In this document: piece by piece, positions 32,019-42,300 of the stretch | Layout of the letters: each line of letters opens with the position of its first letter | Numbering within the stretch: the stretch's first letter is position 1 | Source of the DNA: Martensiomyces pterosporus | Taxonomy: Eukaryota; Kickxellomycota; Kickxellomycetes; Kickxellales; Kickxellaceae | NCBI GenBank assembly: GCA_025201845.1 | Contig: MU603979.1 | Coordinates: 53,926-117,925, forward strand | DNA length: 64,000 bases | Direction: 5' to 3' | Notes under the pieces: generated by a model | What the model saw: only the letters and a program-made list of their open reading frames with translations | What the model was told of the DNA's origin: nothing | The model's database searches: none | Translations under genes and position numbers: made by a program

Positions 32019-32798
32019 CGTGATCACCTGTCCCTTGGTCGCAGCCAAATGCGCCTCCATCAGCTCGGGCTTGATCTGCGGGTTGTCCCCGGGCTTGTGC
32101 AGACGGCTGATCTCGCCCTCGGCGAACATGCTCTCGAGCGTAGCAGGCTCCCACTTCTTGGGTCCCGGCGCGCTCTTCGCAACAGAAGCAGGGGCACTGC
32201 TGCTGCTGGCAGCAGCCTTCTTCTCCTTCTTCAGCTTTGCGGGGTCGTCGCGCTCGTCCTTGGGGCCCAGAAGAGCAAGGATCTGGGCATCAAACTCGCT
32301 CTTCACCTTGCCCGAGTCGGCCCACCGCAGATCGGGGAGCTTCTTGACCAAGCCAAGAACCCTGCCCTGCGCGCGGTAGCGCTCCTCAAGCAGCTTCTCC
32401 TTGGCGCTGTCAACAACGCCCCTCACCTTGGCTGCAATCTCCTCGTCGCCAACAACAACACCAACACCGCATGCCTGGTCAAAGGCAGCCTCGGCGGCGG
32501 CCGGGTCGTTCTTGCTGCAGAACTTTGTTGCGGCAGAGACCTGCTCAGTCGAGGCTAAGCGGCCGCTCGAGATAGCCTTGGCAATGTACTCGACATGGGG
32601 CGTCTTCTCCTTGGCTGCAGTGGCTGCCAGCGTATAGAGGAGCATGCCCGACGACTTTTCAAAGGTGGCCTGGCCGGTGGCGTCGACAATGGTGCTGAGG
32701 GTGGGCGCGAGCTTCTTGTTGCCTGCGGTCTCCTTGGCCTTCTCGGCCGTGAGACCAAGTGCTTCGAATTTCGTGGTCAGGTCCTCTACGGTGGCCAT
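30330..32798 (-). CDS. GLN4: Cytosolic glutaminyl-tRNA synthetase
   Basis: 822 residues from ATG 32798. The eukaryote-type appended N-terminal domain (residues 1-~190) is followed by a Lys/Ala/Ser linker and a class I catalytic core. The core has PPEPNGYLHIGHAKA near 263-277 (HIGH motif), the YDDTNPE motif, CHCTGEEIHDQRGG, and LSKRKL (KMSKS equivalent) near 498. The anticodon-binding beta-barrel domains follow to the C-terminus. It charges tRNA-Gln with glutamine in the cytosol. Length and order match yeast Gln4 (809 aa). It is uninterrupted, with no intron. Confidence 0.97.
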
Positions 32799-33887
32799 GG
32801 TTCCTTCTTTTATGCTTTTGGAAAAGGAAGAGGATAGAAATAACAGTGGTGGTTGATTGAGTAAAGCGAAACAGGAATGTGCAGGCGGCAGAGGCGTGCG
32901 GGAAAGGGGTCAAGAATGGCGATGGGCTTGTAAAAATTTTATTGTGGATAGCTCCGAGTGTCAGTAAAACGCATTGCTGCTTTTGCTGGCACAGCGGCTC
33001 CCCCGCTCTTTTATGGCGGAGCAGGACCAAGCACCTGCGCATATGACACAGCCACAGTGCTGGCTGCTTTTGAAATGCTTGAGATGCTTCATTATAGCCG
33101 TAGCCCGAACATGCTGCTGCCACAAAAGCGCTCCTCTTTCTGCCCGCGCTGCGGTCTGCAGGAAACCCAGACACGCTGCGTAGGGCCATATGATCAGGCG
33201 AGCTGTAAGTGACTCAGAATCGCCTGCGGCAGCCACCAGCACAGCCAACACTCCTTACTGCTGCTCCTTGCTAGCTGCGTCGCGTGCCCTGCTGACACGC
33301 GGCCCCGCACACCACTTGAAGCAGACGAAGCAGGCACTGTGGCAGCCCAGAAATGCAGCAGCTTGCCCATGCCAAAGAGCTCACAGCAAAACAAGCTGCA
33401 CGCATCAGCGCCGATTTAGCCCGCCTCACTAGAGCCACATCGCTCTAATGAGACACATCACATGGCAGGGGCAGTTCCGGCTCCAGTGTTGATCCAACGT
33501 CTCTGCTGGCTGGTGTGGAGAATCGGAGCTCCATCTTGCTGGCGGAGTGCCAAGCAGCAGTCCTGCCGTTTGTAACTGTGAAGTGGTGAAGTGACGGCAT
33601 CGCTCAGGTATCGCTCATTCAGCCATGCATCGTTTCATTTGGCGCTCGATGCCTGCAATACTGCTGCTGCTAAGTGGGCATCCAACTTAATACCCCTTTA
33701 CTGCCGCGTTGGCACCCAGACACATACCTGGCGTTTAGCCCCAGAAGCAAGCACACTGAAACCTTCGTATTTCGCTTTTTCTTGGGCAGCCTGCCCCTCG
33801 CTTGTAGCCAGCTAGGCATACTTTTGCTCCGCAACATCAGCACCTGTTTCCTGCGCCAAACACACCGACACATAGCGAGTAGACACA
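32799..33887. promoter_or_regulatory. Divergent region between GlnRS and hydrolase copy 1
   Basis: About 1.1 kb separating two divergent genes, expected to hold both promoters. Open stretches are short and not protein-like. No TATA box, tRNA or repeat stands out. Confidence 0.5.
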
Positions 33888-35152
33888 ATGGGTGGCAGCC
33901 GCTCAAAAGGACGCTATAATGTCCGCCTGGTTCACGCCAAACGCACGCAGCCCACAAAATCCCCCAGCCCAACAGCGACGCTGGCCGATGTCATTCAAGA
34001 GGAGTGTCCAAGCCTGGCCGAAGGGGCCACGTTTCGACCTTCGCCGCTGGTTCCCGGGCCGCATGCGCAGACAATCTACGCATTTCTAGGCTACTACGCG
34101 TACTATGCGCACAGCCAGATATTCCCAAAGTTTACCAGAGAGCTGTTCGCGCTGTCCGACGGGGGCACCGTGGCATTAGATTGGGCACTCTGCGATAATT
34201 ACAGCGAGCGGCCCATTGTCACAGTGCTCTCTGGCGTGACTGGAACCAGCTGCGATTTCTATGTCAGGAAATGCTACGAAAAGTTTGTCGAGCTTCAGTA
34301 CAGCGTGGTGGTGATCCACAGCCGCGGATGTAAGTACAAGAGAGAAGGAGCAAACTGCTCATGCTCGGTGCTGGTGGTGCATTTCGACTGAATGAATGTG
34401 TGTGTGTGCGATCGGCATGCTACGCCGTAATGCTGGTTGAGATGCTGACGCTGGTAGGTGGCGGCTCGGCGTTGACGACACCCCTGCCATTCCACTGTGG
34501 GTTCACCCAGGATTACCGCGAGGTCGTTCGCGGCATTCACCAGCGAATGCCCAGCTGCAGGCTGCTGGGGCTGTCATTCTCTCTTGGAGCAAACGTCATG
34601 GCCAAGTACATTGGCGAGGAGGGTGCCAACTGCCCCCTGACTGCAGGGGTGGTCGTCGGCAATCCATATGATATGTTCAAGGTAATAGAGCACCTGGACT
34701 CGCGATTCTTCAGCCCAAACAAGATATACGACACGGCGATTTTGAATTTCCTCAAAGGTGCATTCAAGGAGAACCAGCGCGCAATCACCAGCGCGCCGGT
34801 GAAGTTCGATGTCAGGCGCATTTCCAGGTCCTCGACAATCATGGAGTTCACGGAGGAGATGACCCGCAAGGCGTTTGGGTATGCCTCGGCAAAGGACCTC
34901 CTGGACGATTCAAGTAGCAGCCCGCATATGGACAGCATCAGCATCCCCGTGCTGTTTCTGAACTCCCTAGACGACCCCATCTGCATCGAGCGGCTCATTC
35001 CGTACGAAAAGTTCCTGAGCAACCCGCACTTGGTCCTTGGCTTGACGGAGCACGGTGGCCATATCGGCTACATGGGCGGGTCTTGGCCATCGTCGTGGAT
35101 TGAGCACCCAGTCTCGCAGTTCTTCCAGTGCATGCTCAAGCACTACGGATAG
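33888..35152 (+). CDS. ABHD1/3-EHT1-type alpha/beta hydrolase, copy 1 (two exons)
   Basis: My model is join(33888..34329, 34458..35152), 378 residues. Donor GTAAGT and acceptor TAG restore SRGCGGSALTTPLPFHCGFT, which aligns with SRGINGVDLTTPKAFHGGMT in copy 2. The fold is family-typical: the PGPHAQTIYAF lead-in, the conserved LSGVTGTSCDFY loop, the nucleophile elbow SFSLGAN, the acid in NSLDDPIC and the histidine in EHGGHIGY. The triad is therefore complete. Yeast relatives Eht1, Eeb1 and YMR210W make or cleave medium-chain acyl esters, and animal ABHD3 cleaves phospholipids; the substrate here is unknown. The N-terminus MGGSRS fits the N-myristoylation consensus (Gly2, Ser6). It is the first of three tandem paralogues. 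Confidence 0.92.
34330..34457 (+). other. Intron of hydrolase copy 1 (128 nt)
   Basis: GTAAGT donor at 34330 and TAG acceptor ending at 34457, phase 1. Neither of the two downstream paralogues has an intron here. Confidence 0.9.
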
Positions 35153-36378
35153 CTATGCTCTTGCCTCCACCTGCCTTTCGCATTATGTTCACAGGAACCT
35201 GCCATTTATTCACGCTGTCCAGCTTTGCAACTAGTATTTTTCCATCAACAGCGGTCAGTGCTTGTCGTGAAAGTCGGCAGAGCCTCAAATTTCATGGGCG
35301 CTGCAATGTGCAGTTTTGTGTGGACACGCTGTCTTTGTTTCCGGCTCACATGAATCACTTCCATGTCTTGTTTGCCACTTTCCTGCCCGCAAAAACCCAC
35401 CCTAGTAGCACAGCTGCATGCATATGGAGCGATTTGTGGCTGCCTTGGCCAGGCATTCAGAATATGTGTGGCGTCTGTGCCCAGCAGACACCAAAATGGC
35501 ATTGCATGCAGCGCAGGATGTACCTGCTTAGCACTCTTTGTTGTTGCTGCTTTCCCTCAACGCTGTTGGTTGCTTCCATGCGAAACCTTGCGCAGCATTT
35601 AATTAGGCAGCGGGCATGCCTGTTGGAGGAGCAGACAGAGGGATGCTACGACATACCGGATGGCGGACAAATTGCGTGCTCTCCTGTGCAGCGACTACTG
35701 AGCGCATCACGCACCTTGCCTTACTCTGTCCAGCTTGCATGCTACATCCTGCCACTTTGCTGCCGCAAACCCCGACTTTTTATTCATACATTGTTTTCTC
35801 ATCCCCCTTGTGGCGCTGTAAGAGAAATTTGCATTCAGCAGCGGGTGTGAATGGGGCATAGGCGTGATGAAGAGCGAGCAAGTGAGTGCTGGCCGGGATG
35901 CGTAGACAGGCGATAAAGATAGGAAACCACAGGGCAGCACTGCTGAGCTGTGTGTGTGTGCTGCTGATGCCCTCCGTGCTCTGCCATTTTGCCTGCGCCT
36001 GCAAGCAGTAAAAGGCGAAATAAGGGTGGGCATTTTGCATAACAACCTTGCCTTATGCATGTAGTTGTAGCCGTATAAAGAGGCGTGCCTGCTTGAGCAA
36101 TAGCCGCACTACTAGCACAGATCCCCTCTCTTCTCTTTCCTCCCCTTTTTGCTCTTTCCGTTTTTACAGCCAGCTAATACACGTTTTCTTGCTCCTTCTT
36201 CTCTCTATTTCGTGCGGTTCGCATTCTGTGGTGTCCTTTTGAGGGGGCTGCTTGTTTGTTTGTTTGTTTGCTTGCTTGCTTGTTAGCTCAGTGCCATCTG
36301 CATCTTGCGTCCCGCATTCCCTTCCCTCTCTGCTTGCTGCCGTAGCACTCAGTGGCTCTCTTTCCCACGTTTCCTCAA
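35153..36378. promoter_or_regulatory. Spacer between hydrolase copies 1 and 2
   Basis: 1.2 kb with no recognised gene. A TATA-like element (gtataaag, ~36073-36080) lies ~300 bases before the copy 2 ATG, followed by pyrimidine-rich sequence and a (GTTT)n/(GCTT)n run at 36251-36283. Confidence 0.5.
36251..36283 (+). repeat. (TTTG)n/(CTTG)n tetranucleotide repeat
   Basis: Compound tandem tetranucleotide run in the leader or promoter of hydrolase copy 2. Confidence 0.85.
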
Positions 36379-37521
36379 ATGGTCTACACGGCTTTACTTC
36401 CAAAGTGGTGGTTCAGGGTGCGTCTGACGCACGCATCTGAGGAAAAGCAGCCGCAGAGAGGCGGCAAGACGCTCTGCGAGCAGCTCAGAGAAAAATGTCC
36501 CGCGCTGGTGGATCCAAAAATGGCCTACTACACCCCGCCGTGGATGCTGTCAAACGGAAACCTGCAGACAATATACCTGTACACGCAGCATTTCAGACCC
36601 GCAGGGTGTCCGGTGGAGTTTGAGCGCGAGATATTCGCATTTGAGGACGGCGGCATAGCTGCGCTTGACTGGGCTTTGCCGCGGATGGACGTCTCGCCCA
36701 ATTCACCCGTCATCGTGCTGATCCCGGGCATTGCTGGGACCAGCCATGACTACTACTCGCGGTCATTCATACACCGCGTCAGCCAGGAGCCCTTTGGCTA
36801 TCAGGTGGTTGTGCTGCACAGCCGTGGAATCAACGGCGTTGACCTGACAACGCCCAAGGCGTTCCACGGGGGAATGACAGAAGACCTTCGAGAATACATG
36901 GTGCATCTGAAGCAAAAGTACCCCAGCACGCCGTTTGTTGGCGTCGGGTTCTCGCTCGGCGCAAATATTCTGGCCAAGTACATTGGCGAGGAAGCGGACA
37001 GCTGCCCGTTCGCCGCCGCCGCGTCGGTCTGCAACCCCTATGACATCGGCGCGACGGTGAACAACATGTGCTTGCCAACGATCAAAAACCGCTACCTATA
37101 CGCGTCTGCTCTCACGCAGTCGCTTCTGTCGCTGTTTAGGAAAAACAGGAAGGTCATTTTGTCCGGGGAGTTTGACCTGGATGCCGAGGAGATCGAGGCG
37201 TCGCAAAACATCAACGAGTTCAACGAGGCGTACACAGCCAAGGTGTTTGGGCACAACACCGCTGGCGAGCTGAACGCCAGCGGAAACTGCATACCCCACT
37301 TGAGGAGCATAAAGATACCCATGCTGTTTGTCAATGCGCTGGACGACCCAATGTGCTACAAGAGCACCATCCCTTACTCGGAGTTTGAAACCAACCCAAA
37401 CCTGGTTTTGGCGTGCACCCGATACGGCGGGCATTTGGCATACTTTGAGGGCTCGGGGCTGACGCCGTGGCTCCCCAGGCAGCTTGCGCAGTTCATACAA
37501 GCAATGCTCGAGTGGAGATAG
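36379..37521 (+). CDS. ABHD1/3-EHT1-type alpha/beta hydrolase, copy 2
   Basis: 380 residues, single exon, from ATG 36379 (MVYTALLPKWW); nine more in-frame codons upstream begin with GTG and are unlikely to be used. Motifs: GNLQTIYLY, the LIPGIAGTSHDYY loop, nucleophile elbow GFSLGAN with Ser192, acid in NALDDPMC (~321), histidine in RYGGHLAYF (~352). The hydrophobic N-terminus (LLPKWWF) might associate with membranes. It is clearly paralogous to copies 1 and 3 throughout. The predicted activity is acyl-ester hydrolysis or ethyl-ester synthesis; the substrate is not predictable from sequence. Confidence 0.94.
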   Translation: MVYTALLPKWWFRVRLTHASEEKQPQRGGKTLCEQLREKCPALVDPKMAYYTPPWMLSNGNLQTIYLYTQHFRPAGCPVEFEREIFAFEDGGIAALDWALPRMDVSPNSPVIVLIPGIAGTSHDYYSRSFIHRVSQEPFGYQVVVLHSRGINGVDLTTPKAFHGGMTEDLREYMVHLKQKYPSTPFVGVGFSLGANILAKYIGEEADSCPFAAAASVCNPYDIGATVNNMCLPTIKNRYLYASALTQSLLSLFRKNRKVILSGEFDLDAEEIEASQNINEFNEAYTAKVFGHNTAGELNASGNCIPHLRSIKIPMLFVNALDDPMCYKSTIPYSEFETNPNLVLACTRYGGHLAYFEGSGLTPWLPRQLAQFIQAMLEWR

Positions 37522-37990
37522 CGTTTGTTTGAGATCAGCCAACAACAACAAAAAAAAAAAGAATAAACACCAAAATACGCCTGTAGGGCATGCACGAAAG
37601 ATCGCCGACCGATGTTTCTCCGAGTGCACTCTCGCCGCAAAGAGAGCTGCTGAAGAGACCTGCTCCGGCGAGGTTGGAGCGTTGCACAAACGGGGCAGCT
37701 CAGTCCGCCGACACTGCCACCGCCCCCAAAAGCAGCCACTGTCATATGCACAAAGCGCGATTAACGGGCATGCAGGCAAGCTAATATTGGGCACTTGAGG
37801 AACTCTGGCGCTGCATGCATGCTGAGCAGCTCACCTCCCTTCACCTCTCTTTGAAGCCCTCGAATACTTTGGACAGCTTGGTGCTCCTTCCCCCCCGCTC
37901 TCGCTGCCCGTTTCTTTCTTTTTTATATATATACTTTGTTAAATGGCGCCCAGCACGCTTTTTACCACAAGTGCCGTCGCTGTCTGCGCC
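37522..37990. promoter_or_regulatory. Spacer before hydrolase copy 3 with TATA-like element
   Basis: Contains the copy 2 3' end (A-run ~37550-37560 and gaataaac just after) and a strong TATA-like stretch, ttttatatatatac (~37921-37934). The stretch ends only ~8 bases before an in-frame ATG at 37943 and ~57 bases before the ATG at 37991. Confidence 0.6.
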
Positions 37991-39127
37991 ATGGGTTTCG
38001 TTCGTAAGAACACGGTAGACAACAGCGGCGTTCACTTGCTCCACGCACCAAAAACGGCCGTAGTGCAGGGAGGCAAAACGCTGCTCGACGTTGTGAATGA
38101 GGAGTGCCCAGCACTTGCAGACTCGCAGCACGCCCGCTTTGTGCCCTCGTCTTTGCTGCCCACAGCAGACTTCCAAACATGCTACAACAGCGTAAGGGAA
38201 AGAGTTAAGCCCCAAAGGCTGGTAGAGTATGAGCGCGAGCTGATTGCCACCGAGGATGGCGGCACCATTGGGCTCGACTGGTCGCCACCATTCAGCAGCA
38301 TGCCGGAGGACGACCGCCCCATTGTGCTCCTTTCGCATGGCCTGTCCGGCGGCAGCCAGGAGCTGTATATCCAGGAAACCATCAGGCACTTGACTGCGCC
38401 GCCGTACAGCTTCCGCACTGTTGTGGTCAACTTCCGTGGCTGTGCTGGCGTCAAACTCACAACGCACATCCTGTACAATGCTGGGTTTACCTCGGACTAT
38501 GGATTCGCCATCAGCCACGTCCAGGGCCGCTTCCCGAACTCCAAGCTGATCGGCATCGGCTACTCGCTGGGCGCCAACTTGGTCACGAAATTCGCTGGCG
38601 AGCAAGGCGAGAATTGCCCGTTGGCGGCGGCAATCTCCGTGTGCAACCCGTTCGACTTGAAGGCATCGTCGGATGAGATCGAAAAGCCCACGTTCCGCAA
38701 CAATAACATCTACGTCCCGGCGATGCTTTTGGGCTTGAAGCGCCTCTACAGACGCCACCACAAGACCATTGAGGCTGGGCCGGTCGATCTCGATACTGAG
38801 GCGATCCGCAAAATGACCAAAATCCGCCAGTTCGACGACCTGATCACCTCGCAGCTGTTTGGGTACAAGGACGGCAACGACTATTATCGCCACTGCAGCT
38901 GTGCGCAGTTCATGCCTGGCATCAGGGTGCCGTTCCTGGCCATATCATCGCTGGACGACCCAGTGTGCCCGCAGGAGATCATTCCGCGGGAAACATTCAG
39001 GACCAATCCGCACCTGATCCTGGCACTGACGGCGTACGGCGGCCACCTGGGATTCCACGAGGACCTGAGCTCGGCGTGGTATCCGCGTCCGATCGCAGAG
39101 TTCTGCAAGGCCATGTTCAACCTCTAG
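37991..39127 (+). CDS. ABHD1/3-EHT1-type alpha/beta hydrolase, copy 3
   Basis: 378 residues from ATG 37991 (MGFVRKNTVDNSG). An earlier in-frame ATG at 37943 would add 16 residues, but it sits 8 bases behind a TATA-like tract. The 37991 start also gives the same N-terminal length as copies 1 and 2 (about 17-19 residues before the shared L-HA segment). Motifs: LSHGLSGGSQELY loop, nucleophile elbow GYSLGAN (Tyr where the others have Phe), acid in SSLDDPVC, histidine in AYGGHLGFH. The triad is intact and there is no intron. It ends 232 bases before TERT on the same strand. Substrate unknown, as for its paralogues. Confidence 0.92.
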   Translation: MGFVRKNTVDNSGVHLLHAPKTAVVQGGKTLLDVVNEECPALADSQHARFVPSSLLPTADFQTCYNSVRERVKPQRLVEYERELIATEDGGTIGLDWSPPFSSMPEDDRPIVLLSHGLSGGSQELYIQETIRHLTAPPYSFRTVVVNFRGCAGVKLTTHILYNAGFTSDYGFAISHVQGRFPNSKLIGIGYSLGANLVTKFAGEQGENCPLAAAISVCNPFDLKASSDEIEKPTFRNNNIYVPAMLLGLKRLYRRHHKTIEAGPVDLDTEAIRKMTKIRQFDDLITSQLFGYKDGNDYYRHCSCAQFMPGIRVPFLAISSLDDPVCPQEIIPRETFRTNPHLILALTAYGGHLGFHEDLSSAWYPRPIAEFCKAMFNL

Positions 39128-39359
39128 TCCTCGCCGCCCTCCCGTATAGCCACTCCTGGGGATGCGGCGCTCTCACCACTACTGCTTTAATTTTATTTTG
39201 CTAGATGTGTAGCCCCATATATTCTCTGGCATTTGCTTAGTGATTGCATAGCCGACGCCACTCCTGAAATGCAAGTCTGTGATTTAGCACACCCACGCAC
39301 CTCACCTGGTCAAAGCCCACACCCCAAGTCTGCCTGCATAGCCACCCCTGCGCCCAGCG

Positions 39360-42300
39360 ATGAGCGGATCAGCGCTTGCTTCGTTCTACCCGTTCGTGTC
39401 GACGCTTGGCGAGTACATGGACAGCCTTGTCGATGGCGGCCAGTGCCTGAAGGAGGACGACTCGGCCGTGTTTCAGCGGTTTCTGAAGACAGCACTTGTT
39501 GGCCACAGCGGCATACGGAACAGAATCGCGTTCTACGAGCCTCTTGAGAAGCTCTCCGACACCGTTCTCGTGGTCATCAGGCTTTTGCTTAAGCGCGAGT
39601 CCAGCAGCGGCAGCACCGGCAGCATGGGGCGTCCGGTGCGCAATATATTGGCGCAAGGGTACGAGATGCGCAGCGAGGGAACCATGCACAGCGTCAACGG
39701 CAATTCTGGAATCGCCAACCACTACTTGAACTCGTCCGTTGTCGAGCTGAGCAAGCCCAGGTGGACTCTGCTGCTGGAGAGAGCCGGAACTGCGGCGATG
39801 GCGCATTTGCTTCAGCACACATCGGTGTTTCTGTCGCTGCGAAACGCGAACTATAACCAGATTTGCGGGCTGCCGATAACCAGCTTGTCGATGCCGCCAC
39901 CAGATCCGCTCAGCGTGCCGGCGATCGTCAGCATTTTCGAGAGCACCACGGCCACTCCAAAGGCCCCTAAAGAAAGCGAAAGGGCCAAGACGGGCAAGGC
40001 CTCGGCAATTTCGGCTTTACAGGGCTGTCAGCAGATGCTGTTGTCTGCAGGCCCTCAAAAGCAGGGCGCAAAGAGGCAAGGAGGCCTCAGCCAGGATGGC
40101 AGCCCGGCCAGAAAGAGGCAAAGAACTGGGTCTGATCTGGTGCTGTCGCTGGCATCCATCACCATCGACCGAGGCAAGATGCTATACAGCACACCACGGA
40201 CGTCCAAGGGGAAAGTGGCGTGGCTGCTGTCGTCGAAATTCACACTCAACGCACACGAGACAGCCGATTCCTTGGCACGGCAGGTATTCAGCAGGACACC
40301 AAACTTTGCTCGCCATCCGCCAGAGAGTGTGATCCGCCTGGTCAGCCGGATGCTCAAGCTGCACAAAAAGTTCAACTACCAGTTCCACCTGTTCAAGCGC
40401 TGTCCGGCTGCGTGGCAAAAGGACAGCCACTCTCCAGTCTTGCCGAACACGCGGCCAGAGAACCTGTTCGACAGCGATAGCGAGGCCGACGACAGCGCAT
40501 ATTCTCCTCTCATGCCGATCTCTACGCAGACACCGCAATGTTCCTCGGCACTGGGCGAGTCTTGCAGTGATCCCCAAAGCAGTGCACCGCTGTCTACGCT
40601 GCCGGCCAGTCCAAGCAAGCAGGAGCTAAGAAGAAATGCAGGCGCAGCGCATGCCGCCAATAGCGCCGCTGGTGCTGCTGTATCCCAGGCAGCAGCGATG
40701 GATACGCCATCCAAAGAGGCACCCAGCTTTTTGAAGATGGCATGCACACAGCATGAAGTGTACATGTTTCTGCAGACATGTGTTCGGAGCGTCATCCCGC
40801 GGGAGCTGGTTGGCGGCAAGCACAACCACCGCAGACTGTACAATCTCCTTAAGACGCTGGTACAGGCAGGCCGGTTCGAAACGATGTCGCTACACGAGGC
40901 AGTGCAGCGATTCAGACTCAGCGAAGCTGGCTCTTGGCTGCCCAGCGCCTGCCATGGTCGCATGGACATCTACGCAGGGCTTATCCACTGGGTCCTATCG
41001 GACTACGCTATGTGTCTGATCAGATCGTACTTCTACGTGACAGAAAGCTCGAACAGCCGCAACGAGTTGTTTTTCTTCCGTAGCGACGTCTGGGTGAACA
41101 TCACTCGGCAGGCGTGGGAAAGTCTCGAGAGCGGCATGTACACAAAAAAGTCGCTCGCCGAGGCTGCAGACGAGAGCTCTAGGTCGGTGTTTGGCTTTTC
41201 GCGCATTCGCTTGCTGCCAAAGGAGCGCGGGTTCCGCACGATCACCAACCTCAAAAAATCGGCCGTTATAAAGAGAAAGGTGCTCACGAAACCGGGTGGC
41301 AAGCGGACGGAGGGGTTTGCCGAGCGGCAGGTCGCTTCGACCAACAAGAGGCTGGCCGATTCCCTTGCAGCACTCACGTGTGTGCGCAAGGCTGACCCCG
41401 AGCTGATGGGCTCTTCTACATTTGGCATCGACGACGTATACACAAAGCTTAAGCGGTACAAGGAATCGGAGCTCATTCAGCCGCTGCTTGGCAAGAGCAA
41501 GCTGTACATCGCCAAGGTGGATATCCGCCGAGCCTACGACACCATAGAGCAGGCGAAGCTGCTCGATCTGCTCGCAAAGAGGCTCCCCAGCGACGAATAC
41601 ATGGTTTACAAGTACTGGACGCTGTCGCCCTCGTTTGGCAAGTATAGGTCGTCGTACCTGCGGCACAGCCGGCGGTCGAGCGACCCCGTTTCATTCAACG
41701 AGCTCGCCAGCACGCTTTCCAGGAAAACCAAGCAGACAGTGTATGGCGATCAGTCGGCGACAGAGTACATCCACATGGACTCCATCTACAGCATGGCCAA
41801 GGAGCACATCACAAAGAACACAGTCAAGGCGAAGACGGGGCTGTTGCAGCAGCAGGTTGGCATCCCGCAAGGGTCTGTGCTGTCCTCGTTCCTGTGCAAC
41901 TTCTTTTACGGGCAGCTTGAGCGAGAGCATCTTGGCAGCGTTGTCGACGGCTCAAAAACGCTTCTGATGCGCATGGTCGACGACTTTCTCCTTGTTTCGA
42001 GCGAGAGGTCTCAGGTGGTCGCTTTTCTGGAACGCATGCACCGAGGCGTGCCAGAGTATGGATGCGAGCTGAACAGAGCCAAAACGCTGGCGAACTTTGA
42101 CGTTGCTGTTGATGGCCAGACAGTCGACCAGACAGCCACGCCTGGGTTTCCCTGGTGCGGGCTGCTGATCGACGACAGCACCCTTGACATCAGTGTGGAC
42201 TACAACCGCCTTGCACGCACCGGTCTCGGCATGGCTGTAACGATCAACACAAAGAGGTCGGCCGGCGCCGTGCTGCGCCAAAAGATGCTTGCCTCGGCGC

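Noticed and set aside
30858..32558. 566-codon plus-strand open frame opposite GlnRS
   Set aside because: Antisense shadow of a clear housekeeping gene, with the same GC-driven cause and no domain.
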